Source: Sphingomonas sp. MA1305
GTDB lineage: Bacteria > Pseudomonadota > Alphaproteobacteria > Sphingomonadales > Sphingomonadaceae
NCBI RefSeq assembly: GCF_016107325.1
Contig: NZ_RCVT01000001.1
Location: forward strand, 496,001-560,000
Direction: 5' to 3'
DNA length: 64,000 nucleotides
The position numbers and the translations under genes were made by a program. Positions 37,647-47,014 of the stretch are shown here, piece by piece. Below the pieces are notes generated by a model, which did not search any database, had not been told where the DNA came from, and worked only from the letters and a program-made list of their open reading frames with translations. The stretch's first letter is position 1, and each line of letters starts with the position of its first letter.

Positions 37647-38073
37647 TCAAGCACCCCTGATCTTCCGTAAGGTTCTTGGCGGCCTTCGCCCTGTCGGCCC
37701 GATCGCAGAAGCCGCTATCCGTGCGCTGGACGATGGCCCGGTCCGTGTCCGCATCACTCGCACGGCAGGCAACGTCCGCCGCAATGCGCTGTACTGGTCG
37801 TGCCTGGGTATCGCAGCGCCGATGCTGTCGGAGCGGATTGAGGGCGATGCGATCGACGCGGAAATGCTCCACCGCATCCTTAAGGATCGTCGGGGCCTTG
37901 TCAGGGTCATCACCCTGCCGAGCGGTGACACCATCAAGGACTACGACAGCACGTCCTTCGCCAAGATGGCTGAGCCTGAGCGCGCCGCCTTTGTCGATTG
38001 GGCGCTGGCTACGCTGAGCAAATGGCTAGGCGTGCAGGTGGAAGACCTCTTGCGGGAGGGGCAGGCAGCATGA
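37639..38073 (+). CDS. NinB/DUF1367-like recombination-region protein
   Basis: 144 residues from ATG 37639. Pattern VRVRITRTAGNVRRNALYWSCLGIAAPML, an EMLHRILKDRRGLV segment and DSTSFAKMAEPERAAFVDWALATLSKWLG resemble NinB and DUF1367 proteins (RS.xQNxxYW...; STS.M...EF). NinB binds single-stranded DNA in lambda. Similarity is partial; gene position beside Rad52 and HNH-like genes supports a recombination role. Confidence 0.6.
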   Translation: MSDQAPLIFRKVLGGLRPVGPIAEAAIRALDDGPVRVRITRTAGNVRRNALYWSCLGIAAPMLSERIEGDAIDAEMLHRILKDRRGLVRVITLPSGDTIKDYDSTSFAKMAEPERAAFVDWALATLSKWLGVQVEDLLREGQAA

Positions 38074-38294
38074 CGGCCGCGATCCACCACGAGACGCGCC
38101 ACGATCATTTGGCGCTGGTCTTTGCAGAACGCGAGCGTCTGGGGCTGTGGCGCCCGACCGCGTTCGCCTTCCCGCGAGGGATTGAAGCGCAAAGCGGCGA
38201 GACGCGTCAGCGGCTCGATCCGAAGGACGAAAGCCCGGTCCGTCAGGACGCGGCACCCCTCTTTTCGAAGGACCCCACCCATGCATCCTCATAG
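38070..38294 (+). CDS. Hypothetical early phage protein
   Basis: 74 residues from ATG 38070, overlapping the upstream stop. MTAAIHHETRHDHLALVFAERERLGLWRPTAFAFPRG; basic, with no recognised domain. Its end overlaps the next gene by 14 bases. Confidence 0.6.
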   Translation: MTAAIHHETRHDHLALVFAERERLGLWRPTAFAFPRGIEAQSGETRQRLDPKDESPVRQDAAPLFSKDPTHASS

Positions 38295-39213
38295 CAAAGA
38301 AGGGCTACTGCCGGTCAGGATCGCGCTGGAAGACGTGACGCCGACGATTGCGGCTGCGTTTGCTGATGACGCTTGCCTAATCTGGTCCGGCGAGTGGCAG
38401 TCGTACTGGCGCGCGGGCGGAAACGGCTACACCAAAGCCGCTGCCGAGGCAGGCCGGTACACCATCCAAGCTGCATACGAAGGGACGCGGCACTGCGATC
38501 CATCCAAGCAGATCATGTTCGAACGGGTTCCTCCCTCACGCGGGGGAGAAGAACTGCGGGAGGCGGCACAGTTCCTGTCGGATCGGCTGGATGATCTGGA
38601 GTGGCTGGAAGGCGATCTGGAAGCGACGTTGCGCGACTTCATGGGGCACGTCGATCCTGCGCATGCACGGCTGAAACACGCCCTTGCCGCATCCCCCCCC
38701 CCGGTCGACAGGACCGAGGCGGGGGAAAAAGCCGTTGAACGTGGCGCGAAGGCAATGTGGCTGGTCGGTCGCGATTGGGATGACCCGCAGACGTGGGATG
38801 GCCTTCCCGAATACGCGCAGGATCATTTCCGTGACCGTGCACGTGCATGTCTTGACGCCGCTCAACCGTTAGAGGGGCTGACGAGCGGGGAGGGGTGGAA
38901 GCTGGTGCCAGTCGAGCCGACCGAGGCGATGTGGGACGTCTTCGACAGCTACAATGGCGATAAGCGGACCGGCTACGACACTTGGCGCAAGGCGTGGTCC
39001 GCCATGCTCGCCGCCAGCCCGGCCAATCATGCGGGCAGCGTGGGGGAGGCGGCCGACTATCTCGACCAGTACGCGCAATTTATCCGCGACGAGGTGAAGG
39101 CCGCCGACTTGGAACGGCACCCGTATCTGCCGGCATTGGAACAAGCGGCCAACGACCTTCGCGCCCTCCAGGCCGTCACTGACAGCCGCGCTGCACAGGA
39201 GAAGGGGGTATGA
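38281..39213 (+). CDS. EaA-like early phage protein with a poly-C tract
   Basis: 310 residues from ATG 38281. N-terminal part acidic and aromatic (LIWSGEWQSYWRAGG); middle ALAASPPPVDRTEAGE; then WLVGRDWDDPQTWDGLPEYAQDHFRDRARACLDAA and GEGWKLVPVEPTEAMWDVFDSYNG, a module found in EaA and similar modular phage proteins of unknown role. A run of ten C at 38693-38702 lies in frame inside the coding region; any slip would change the frame. Confidence 0.75.
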   Translation: MHPHSKEGLLPVRIALEDVTPTIAAAFADDACLIWSGEWQSYWRAGGNGYTKAAAEAGRYTIQAAYEGTRHCDPSKQIMFERVPPSRGGEELREAAQFLSDRLDDLEWLEGDLEATLRDFMGHVDPAHARLKHALAASPPPVDRTEAGEKAVERGAKAMWLVGRDWDDPQTWDGLPEYAQDHFRDRARACLDAAQPLEGLTSGEGWKLVPVEPTEAMWDVFDSYNGDKRTGYDTWRKAWSAMLAASPANHAGSVGEAADYLDQYAQFIRDEVKAADLERHPYLPALEQAANDLRALQAVTDSRAAQEKGV

Positions 39214-39842
39214 GCATAGCCCTGTTCCTGTTCGACAAGACAGGCACCATGGCCGAGCCTTGGGCGGAGGCGGGATATACCTGCTATTGCGTCGACATTC
39301 AGCATCCGGCCGGTCCGGCCCGGGACGGCAACATCATCCGCGTCGGTGCAGACATCCACCGGTGGCTGCCTCCAATCGGTGAGCAGATCGCATTCATCGC
39401 TGCCTTCCCGCCGTGCACGCACCTGGCGGTGTCTGGGGCCCGCTGGTTCAAGGGCAAGGGGCTCTACGCGCTGTCGGACAGCATCGCGCTGTTCGCACGG
39501 GCCGCGGAGATCTGTGAGGCATCCGGCGCACCGTATCTGATCGAGAACCCGGTCAGCACGATCGCAAGCTACTGGCGCAAGGCGGATCACACCTTCCACC
39601 CACACTGGTTCACCCGGTACGCGCCGGAGGACAATTATACGAAGAAGACGTGCCTGTGGACAGGTGGCGGTTTCGTGATGCCCGAACGCATGGAAGCCGA
39701 GGGGCTGGCGGCGCCTGACAACCGCATTCACTTCGCTTCGCCTGGCGACGAACGCGCCAATTTCCGCAGCGCGACACCGCGAGGGTTCGCCCGAGCCGTG
39801 TTCGAAGCCAACCACCCTCGTCAGCAGCGGAGGGCCGCATGA
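39210..39842 (+). CDS. C5 cytosine methyltransferase-like protein
   Basis: 210 residues, shorter than normal DNA C5-methyltransferases. Pro67-Pro68-Cys69 (AAFPPCTHLAVSGARWF) and Glu112-Asn113-Pro114 (LIENPVSTI) match motifs IV and VI of the catalytic site; the N-terminal segment AGYTCYCVDI and FIAAFPPC suggest a reduced SAM fold. Typical of phage proteins that methylate cytosine in phage DNA, maybe to block host restriction. No target-recognition domain is obvious. Confidence 0.75.
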   Translation: MSIALFLFDKTGTMAEPWAEAGYTCYCVDIQHPAGPARDGNIIRVGADIHRWLPPIGEQIAFIAAFPPCTHLAVSGARWFKGKGLYALSDSIALFARAAEICEASGAPYLIENPVSTIASYWRKADHTFHPHWFTRYAPEDNYTKKTCLWTGGGFVMPERMEAEGLAAPDNRIHFASPGDERANFRSATPRGFARAVFEANHPRQQRRAA

Positions 39843-40138
39843 CCCTGAACCACGACGTAGCCGCGGTAGCGCGGGAAGAGGTGCTAGCTCTCGCTAATCG
39901 CGTCGAGGCGGGATGGGGCATCAGCAACTCGCTCGATGCTGAGATCGAAATCGCCCTCTTCAATCCACCAGAGGACGGCTTTCGCTCCGTCCGCCGCAAT
40001 GCCGCCGGCACGAAGCTGATCTATACCCGTCAGGACGGCAAGGAGCTGACCTGCTGGGCGCGAGATTGGACATTGGACCGCCCTCGCGCAGTAGCGCTTC
40101 TTCGTGCCCGCGCCCACCTGAAGGAGCAGGAACGGTGA
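39839..40138 (+). CDS. Hypothetical early phage protein
   Basis: 99 residues starting MTLNHDVAAVAREEVLALANRVEAGWGISNSLDAEIEIALFNPP. Common phage module with SLDAEI..AL; ends in a basic helix (RAVALLRARAHLKEQ). Coupled to the methyltransferase-like gene by ATGA. Confidence 0.65.
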   Translation: MTLNHDVAAVAREEVLALANRVEAGWGISNSLDAEIEIALFNPPEDGFRSVRRNAAGTKLIYTRQDGKELTCWARDWTLDRPRAVALLRARAHLKEQER

Positions 40139-40323
40139 GCCCCGATCGCGAGCGCGTCTATCAAGACGATTACCGCCAGCTTCCCACCGGCTGGGAGCGT
40201 AAGATGCCGGACGGCACTACCAAGCAGGCCCACTGGCGGGAAAACCCAGCTTGGGCGCGGGAACTGCTGGAACAGCTCGACATAAAACTGCTTCGGGCGG
40301 CTGAGGAGGGGCGGGATGGGTGA
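40135..40323 (+). CDS. 62-residue early phage protein
   Basis: GTG start at 40135 overlapping the upstream stop (GTGA). Product reads SPDRERVYQDDYRQLPTGWERKMPDGTTKQAHW; Trp/Asp/Arg-rich with a C-terminal helix ARELLEQLDIKLLRAAEEG. Unknown function; precedes the excisionase-like gene. Confidence 0.6.
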   Translation: MSPDRERVYQDDYRQLPTGWERKMPDGTTKQAHWRENPAWARELLEQLDIKLLRAAEEGRDG

Positions 40324-40681
40324 GGCATACGCCCACGAACGCGCGCGAACGCCTGCGCAGTGGTGCGAGCATTTCGCCGCTCGCGATATCACGCTGTCAG
40401 AACGCACGCTCCGCGCCAAGGCCCGCAGCCTTGGGCTCTTTTTCACGCTCGGCAAGGCGATGCTGATCACGCCCGAGCAGATCGATCATATTCTTGAGGA
40501 TGGCGGATGCCGCTCGAACCCTATCTCCGCGGCTCAACCTGGTGGGCCAAGGGGCGCATTGAATCGAACGGGCGCGCCCTTACCGGCTACATCCGCGAAA
40601 GCACTAGCGCATCTACAGAAGCTGGCGCGCGCCAGTGGATCGCAGAACGGCAGGCGCGGGAAGAGCGCCGCGCGGTCCTAG
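40316..40681 (+). CDS. Excisionase-like small DNA-binding protein
   Basis: 121 residues; the first about 65 form a winged-helix/AlpA-type module: WCEHFAARDITLSERTLRAKARSLGLFFTLGKAMLITPEQIDHILED, typical of excisionases that sit before an integrase. The remaining about 56 residues are read from the first 175 bases of the integrase gene in another frame, an unusually long same-strand overlap. Either the real protein uses this tail or the tail is a chance extension. Position strongly supports Xis. Confidence 0.65.
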   Translation: MGEAYAHERARTPAQWCEHFAARDITLSERTLRAKARSLGLFFTLGKAMLITPEQIDHILEDGGCRSNPISAAQPGGPRGALNRTGAPLPATSAKALAHLQKLARASGSQNGRRGKSAARS

Positions 40682-41625
40682 GGCATGACGAGGCGGACGA
40701 ACGAGACTTCACCTTCAACGATGCCGTGATGCTGTATCCGGCGACGGCAGGCATGGCCAAATACCTGATCCCGATCGCGGAAGAACTAGGCAACCTGCCG
40801 GTAAAGAAGATCACGCCAAAGATGGTGCGTGATCTAGGCGCCCGCATCTACCCAAAGAACGCGGTCGATAGCTGGCGCCGGTGGGTAATTGCGCCAGCTC
40901 GTGCGGTGATCAACAACGCCAACGCCTTGGGTAAATGCCCCCCAATCCGGATCACTGGCTTCACCAAGGAAGAACGGGTGCGGCAGGACAAGGCGCGGGG
41001 CAAGCTTAGCCGCCAGCCAAAGACGCCCGGCGACTGGCCGTGGATCCTCGCGTTTCGCAAGCACGCCAGCAAGCGGCACGGCGCGCTAGCACTGTTCATG
41101 TTCACAACCGGCGCGCGCATCGGGCAGGCCGTGGCCATGCACCCTGACAACCTGAGATTGGACGATGGCAAAGCAATTATTCCCGGCGCGAAAGGTCATG
41201 AAGACCGTACCGTCACGCTGATGCCCGAGCTGGTCGAGGAATTGCGCGCGCTGAAGCCCAAGGTGCCCCGTGGATGGGACACCCGTTACAAGGCCAATCT
41301 GCGGGTATTCGGGTTCGCCGCCAAGGATAGCCCGCGCAGCGGATGGCGGACAGCCTGCAAGCGCGCCGGTATCCCGTACCTGTCGCCGCACGCGGCCGGC
41401 CGCCACGGCTTCGGGCAGGAGATGCGCGTTCGCCAGGGTGTAGACAGCAAGTCGGTCGAAAGCGTCGGCGGCTGGTCCGCAAAGGGCGGCATGGTCGACA
41501 AGACCTATACCCATGCCGAGGACAGCGACGCCAAAATCCTGGCAGCCCTGCGTACAGGTCGCGTACAAGCCGAAAAGAAGAATAGACGCAAACCCGCAGA
41601 TAATGTAGAAAAACGGAATGGATAA
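40507..41625 (+). CDS. int: Tyrosine-family site-specific integrase
   Basis: 372 residues. Catalytic pattern: Arg204 (TTGARIGQ), Lys229, His295 and Arg299 (SPHAAGRHGFG), Trp323 (VGGWSAKG), Tyr334 (DKTYTHAE). The N-terminus (YLRGSTWWAKGRIE) is the short arm-binding type common in alphaproteobacterial prophages. The His-x3-Arg spacing (PHAAGRH) departs from the usual HxxR. The stop at 41623-41625 lies 3 bases before the tRNA-derived attachment core, so it integrates at tRNA-Arg(CCG). Confidence 0.95.
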   Translation: MPLEPYLRGSTWWAKGRIESNGRALTGYIRESTSASTEAGARQWIAERQAREERRAVLGHDEADERDFTFNDAVMLYPATAGMAKYLIPIAEELGNLPVKKITPKMVRDLGARIYPKNAVDSWRRWVIAPARAVINNANALGKCPPIRITGFTKEERVRQDKARGKLSRQPKTPGDWPWILAFRKHASKRHGALALFMFTTGARIGQAVAMHPDNLRLDDGKAIIPGAKGHEDRTVTLMPELVEELRALKPKVPRGWDTRYKANLRVFGFAAKDSPRSGWRTACKRAGIPYLSPHAAGRHGFGQEMRVRQGVDSKSVESVGGWSAKGGMVDKTYTHAEDSDAKILAALRTGRVQAEKKNRRKPADNVEKRNG

Positions 41626-41628
41626 CAT

Positions 41629-41678
41629 CTGCCCTCCGAAGGCAGAGGCCACAGGTTCGAATCCTGTCGGGTGCGCCA
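41629..41678 (+). other. attR: 3' half of tRNA-Arg (anticodon CCG)
   Basis: Seen: anticodon arm CTGCC-CTCCGAA-GGCAG (anticodon CCG at 41636-41638), variable loop, T arm ACAGG-TTCGAAT-CCTGT (41651-41667) and acceptor strand CGGGTGC plus G-CCA (to 41678). The 5' half (acceptor, D arm) is missing; integrase coding DNA takes its place. This is the bacterial remnant after integration at the 3' half of the tRNA; a complete tRNA should stand at the left end of the prophage. The preceding GGATA-ACAT (41620-41628) may extend the identity. Confidence 0.9.
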
Positions 41679-41708
41679 GCTTCCTTCGTCGGTCCCGACA
41701 AGCGCGCG

Positions 41709-44150
41709 TCAGAAGCGGACGCGCGTGGTGAAGCCGTAGCTGCGCGGGTTGCCGGGATAGCCCTGCACGATACCGGTCGATTTGGTATAGCCGAGCAGGT
41801 TGATGAAATAGGCCTTGTTGAACAGATTCTCGACCCATAGCTGCAGATCCAGCCGCTCGTTGTCGAGCAACAGGCCGGCGCGCGCACTGGCGAGTGCATA
41901 GGCCGGGATTTCCGCCGCCGGATCGAGCGTGATCGTCGTATTCTGGCGCGAGCGCCAATTGACGTCGACCAGGCCATAGGCCTTGGTCGTCTCGTCCAGC
42001 CTCTGGGTGTAATCGACCGTCAGGTCGCTGGTCCACACCGGTGCCCAGGCGACCTGCCGCCCGGTCAGGTCGCAGGTCGGCGTGGTCAATTGCCCCGGGC
42101 AGACCGAATTGGGGAAGGACGAATAGGTCGCCTTGTCATAGGCGATGAAGCCCTTGGTATGCAGGCCGGGGACCAGCCACGTCTCATTCTCCAATTCGAT
42201 GCCACGCGAGGTCAGCGACCCGACGTTGGCGAGGAATTTGAGCGCGGTGTTCCCGACGCCGACCGCCTGGTTCGCCTGATAGTTGCGCACCTTGGTGTGG
42301 AAGGCGGTGAGATTGAGGAGGATGCGCCGGTCGAGGAACAGCGATTTGATGCCCGCCTCGAAATTGTCCGCGGTTTCGCCCTTCACCGTCTGCGCCGCGC
42401 CGCGCGCGATCGCCGAGGCGACGCCGCTGTCGGGATTGCTGCTGTTGTAGGGCAACAGGTTGAAGCCCGCCGATTTGTTGCCGCGGGCATATTTGCCGTA
42501 GACGAAGACGTCGCGGCCCGCCTGATAGCTGACGCCCGCCTCGCCGGACAGGGCGCGGTCCCTCAGGCTGGTGTCGACCTGCCCCAGCTGCGCATTGGCG
42601 CCGGCGGGCGACAGGGCGCGGATCTGGGCGCTGGTGAGATTACCAAGGTTGGCGGCGACTACGCCGTTATAGGTCTGCGACCGCCGTTCCCAAGTCTGGC
42701 GCAGTCCGATGTCGAAGGCCAGCCGGCGTGCGGCATCGGGGTGCCAGGTGGCGTTGCCGAACAGCGCCTCGGTATCGGTATGGAAGACCGCCTGGCTGCG
42801 GATGCCGAAGCTGGCGACGCGGTCGGCATAGGCGCCCTGCGCCCAGCTGCCGGTCGTGGGAAAGGCGGTGGTCGACGGATTGGCCGCCCAGATATTGTAT
42901 TGGCGCCCAAAGCGGATGCGCGAATCGACCTGGAGCCGCTGGCGGCTGAGGAAGGCGCCGAACGTCGCCTCGACCGTGCGGCCGCGCGGGGTCTCCCAGC
43001 GCAATTCCTGCGAGACCTGCCGCTCGACGTTGCACGAGCCGTAGTCGGTGATCGCGTCGAGCTGCGTGTAATCGTTGTCGTTGTTGGTGAAGCAGCTCCA
43101 CCGCTGCCAGCCGGTGATCGAGGTGAAGGTGCCGAGGTCGCCGGGCGACCAGTCGATCTGGCCGCTGGCGCTGTCCAGGCTGGTGCGCGCATCGAGTCGG
43201 CCATCGATGTTGATCAATCGGTTGCTGGCGGTGCCGGTGTTCAGCGTATAGCCCGCCGCCGCCATCCGCGCCTGCAGCGCCGCGGGATTGTAGATCGACA
43301 GGATGACCGGCGAAATGGTCGGGAAGGACTGGCGCGCATGCGTGCCGATCAGGCGGATGCTGAGCTCGTCGGCCGGCGTTGCGAGCAACTGGCCGCGTAG
43401 ACCGGAACCCTGGCGCGCATTCTGATACCGGTTGTTGTAGAGGTTGCGATAGGTGCCGTCGCGATCGCTGTAGAAGGCCGACAGGCGCAGCGCGAGCAGT
43501 CCGTCGACCAGCGGACCGGTGGCGCTGCCCTTGATCTCGGTGAAGCCGAAGTTGCCGGTGCTCGCCTCGGCGGTCGCGCCCGGCGTGAAGCTGGGCTTCA
43601 GCGTGTTGATCAGCACCGCCCCGGCGGTGGTGTTCTTGCCGAACAGCGTTCCCTGCGGCCCGCGCAGCACCTCGACGTCGGCGAGGTCGTTGAAGTCGTT
43701 CGACACCATGCCCTGCCGGCCGGTGTAGACGCCGTCGACGAAGACGCCGACGGATCCGTCGATGCCATCGGTGTTGAAGCCGTTGTTGCCGATGCCGCGG
43801 ATGCCGAGGTTGAGCTGCTTCGGATTGGTCAGATAGACCGAGAAGGCCGGGATCTTGAACTGGAAGTTGGTGAAATTGGTGAGGTTCTGCCGGGTCAGCG
43901 TGGCGGCGCCGATCACCGTCACCGGGATCGGCACTTCCTGCACATTCTCGCTGGTCTTGCGTGCGACGACGGTGATGTCGCGGCTGTCCTCGTCACCAGC
44001 CGACGTGACGGGAGCGGTCGTGTCCGCTGCTGGCCCGGGGTTTTGCGGTGCGGCGGTCTGCCCCAGTGCCGGCGCAGCGAATAGCGCGGCGCCGGCGAGC
44101 GAGGCGGCGATAACCCGGCGACGCGCGGTCGCATCAACCCGATCATTCAT
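41709..44150 (-). CDS. TonB-dependent outer-membrane receptor
   Basis: 813 residues with a signal peptide (about 1-31, ending ALFAAPALGQ). Plug domain at about 75-190: TSENVQEVPIPVTVIGAATL, LGIRGIGNNGFNTDGIDGSVGVFVDGV and VEVLRGPQGTLFGKNTTAGAVL. The rest is a 22-stranded barrel ending FTTRVRF, with the terminal Phe needed for outer-membrane insertion. Imports a nutrient with energy from TonB. The substrate is unknown; the divergent methylmalonyl-CoA mutase needs B12, but no B12 riboswitch is seen in the 262-base gap upstream. Confidence 0.93.
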   Translation of the reverse strand: MNDRVDATARRRVIAASLAGAALFAAPALGQTAAPQNPGPAADTTAPVTSAGDEDSRDITVVARKTSENVQEVPIPVTVIGAATLTRQNLTNFTNFQFKIPAFSVYLTNPKQLNLGIRGIGNNGFNTDGIDGSVGVFVDGVYTGRQGMVSNDFNDLADVEVLRGPQGTLFGKNTTAGAVLINTLKPSFTPGATAEASTGNFGFTEIKGSATGPLVDGLLALRLSAFYSDRDGTYRNLYNNRYQNARQGSGLRGQLLATPADELSIRLIGTHARQSFPTISPVILSIYNPAALQARMAAAGYTLNTGTASNRLINIDGRLDARTSLDSASGQIDWSPGDLGTFTSITGWQRWSCFTNNDNDYTQLDAITDYGSCNVERQVSQELRWETPRGRTVEATFGAFLSRQRLQVDSRIRFGRQYNIWAANPSTTAFPTTGSWAQGAYADRVASFGIRSQAVFHTDTEALFGNATWHPDAARRLAFDIGLRQTWERRSQTYNGVVAANLGNLTSAQIRALSPAGANAQLGQVDTSLRDRALSGEAGVSYQAGRDVFVYGKYARGNKSAGFNLLPYNSSNPDSGVASAIARGAAQTVKGETADNFEAGIKSLFLDRRILLNLTAFHTKVRNYQANQAVGVGNTALKFLANVGSLTSRGIELENETWLVPGLHTKGFIAYDKATYSSFPNSVCPGQLTTPTCDLTGRQVAWAPVWTSDLTVDYTQRLDETTKAYGLVDVNWRSRQNTTITLDPAAEIPAYALASARAGLLLDNERLDLQLWVENLFNKAYFINLLGYTKSTGIVQGYPGNPRSYGFTTRVRF

Positions 44151-44412
44151 GTCTTGCCCCCCGGCAGCCGTCGTGCCCGCTGATCGAGCCGGTCGGCATC
44201 ATCGTGCCCGGCGAGCCGATGCCGCCGGATGCCGAGGCGGCTAGACACGGTTCGTGACATGATGGTGACGGTTCGGCCCCATGGATGGCGCTGGCCAACC
44301 CGCCTTGCGAGGCAAAAGCGCCGAACCTATAGCTTGCGGCCGCTGTTGAACCGGACACCCCGGCTGGCGCCCGCGATCCGTCGTGCGGCCGATACAACGG
44401 GGAGGAGAGGCC

Positions 44413-45939
<1,527 letters not shown>

Positions 45940-45983
45940 GCCCTGCCCCTGCACATTATAAGGTCATGTGAAGGAGGCGCTGC

Positions 45984-46274
45984 ATGCAGACTGAACGCGT
46001 GACCTTTCTGACCACGCCCGAACACAAGGCGTCACTCGACGCATTTGCCGCGAGCCAGGGCAAATCCGTTGGTCATGTCGTGCGCGAGGCGTCGGCTATC
46101 TACATTGCGCAAGCCACCGCGGATGAGGACGAGCAGCAGCTGGCGACGCTTGTTCGTGAAGTGAACGCCGCCGTTCCGCGGATGCGTGCCGACATCAAGG
46201 AAGCGATCGCGAGCATCGGCCGTGCAAACGCCGTCGTGGATGCGGTTCTTGCCGGCGAAGGAGCAGGCGCATGA
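45984..46274 (+). CDS. Small ribbon-helix-helix-like protein
   Basis: 96 residues, GAAGGAGG upstream. RVTFLTTPEHKASLDAFAASQGKSVGHVVREASAIYI resembles a ribbon-helix-helix DNA-binding start (strand then two helices); the remainder is a long acidic helix (EDEQQLATLVREVNAAVPRMRADIKEAIASI). Coupled to the next gene. Could be a regulator of the propionate genes or half of a two-gene module; not recognised. Confidence 0.7.
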   Translation: MQTERVTFLTTPEHKASLDAFAASQGKSVGHVVREASAIYIAQATADEDEQQLATLVREVNAAVPRMRADIKEAIASIGRANAVVDAVLAGEGAGA

Positions 46275-46483
46275 GCTTCCTTGGCGAGACGATGACGGCG
46301 CTTCGTAACGTCCTTCTGCTGCAAGAAGACGTTCGTCAGCTCAAGGATATGGCTACCAGTCAGAGCGTTCGGCTGGCCGCCCTCGCTGAAGCGCACGCCG
46401 CATTGCGCGACCGCGTCAGCCGGCTCGAAGGTGTGATCGAAGGCGCCGCGATGGCGACGCGGCAACGACGGATCGAGGATTGA
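46271..46483 (+). CDS. Small coiled-coil protein
   Basis: 70 residues; ATG overlaps the previous stop. MSFLGETMTALRNVLLLQEDVRQLKDMATSQSVRLAALAEAHAALRDRVSRLEGVIE is almost entirely a heptad helix. Probably a partner of the preceding protein. No toxin motif is visible. Confidence 0.7.
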   Translation: MSFLGETMTALRNVLLLQEDVRQLKDMATSQSVRLAALAEAHAALRDRVSRLEGVIEGAAMATRQRRIED

Positions 46484-46491
46484 CCAATTAG

Positions 46492-46917
46492 ATGACCCTA
46501 GGCCGCCTCAATCATGTCGGCGTCGCGACGCCGTCGATCGCCCAATCGATCGAGACCTATCGCACCCTGCTCGGCGCGACCGCGATCGGCGAGCCGTTCG
46601 ACTTGCCCGCGCAGGGTGTCAAAGTGTGCTTCATCGACGCGCCCAACACCCAGATCGAGCTGATCGAGCCCTATGACGACAGCTCGCCTATCGCCGGTTT
46701 CCTGAAGAAGAACCCGGCGGGTGGGCAGCATCATGTCTGTTTCGAGGTGCCCGACATTCACGCCGCCGTCGCCGGCCTCAAGGCGAAGGGCGCAACTGTG
46801 CTCGGCGAGCCGCGGATCGGTGCGCACGGCACGCCGATCGTCTTCGTGCACCCGCGCGACATGGGCGGGATGCTGGTCGAACTGATGGAAAGCCCGCGCG
46901 GGGACCATCACGGCTGA
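46492..46917 (+). CDS. mce: Methylmalonyl-CoA epimerase
   Basis: 141 residues, VOC/glyoxalase fold. Converts (2S)- to (2R)-methylmalonyl-CoA, linking PccAB to the mutase. Metal ligands are visible in LNHVGVATP (His8), GGQHHVCFEV (His) and GGMLVELMES (Glu). Family-typical features include IELIEPYDDSSPIAGFL and GTPIVFVHPRDMGG. Placed between pccB and the mutase. Confidence 0.93.
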   Translation: MTLGRLNHVGVATPSIAQSIETYRTLLGATAIGEPFDLPAQGVKVCFIDAPNTQIELIEPYDDSSPIAGFLKKNPAGGQHHVCFEVPDIHAAVAGLKAKGATVLGEPRIGAHGTPIVFVHPRDMGGMLVELMESPRGDHHG

Positions 46918-47014
46918 TCCCCTTGAACCGCGCGCGCCGCCGGTCCATGGCCTCCGCAACGATGCGGACGGGCACGTTCCCTCCGCGATGCTGAGAGACG
47001 AGGGAGAGGCGGAC

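Larger units (their letters stand above)
1..41678. mobile_element. P22-like temperate podovirus prophage, left end outside window
   Basis: Seen: a continuous phage gene set running from a lysis cassette at the left edge through injection, tail, capsid, terminase, replication and immunity genes to an integrase that abuts a tRNA 3' half at 41629-41678. The structural order (terminase, portal, scaffold, coat, gp4, gp10, needle, gp14, gp7, gp20, gp16, tailspike) is that of phage P22, and no tape-measure or tail-sheath gene is present, so a short-tailed virion is expected. No broken gene is evident in the essential modules, so it may be inducible (inference). attL should lie just left of the window. 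Confidence 0.95.

Noticed and set aside
42090..43400. Long plus-strand ORF antisense to the TonB receptor
   Set aside because: A 436-residue frame without stops is expected by chance at this GC content; the receptor on the other strand has full domain evidence.
44151..44412. Possible B12 riboswitch between the TonB receptor and pccB
   Set aside because: Looked for a B12-box-like sequence and paired stems on both strands; none could be supported.
45984..46483. Toxin-antitoxin reading of the two small genes
   Set aside because: The first resembles a ribbon-helix-helix protein, but the second is a plain coiled coil with no toxin fold or catalytic residue.
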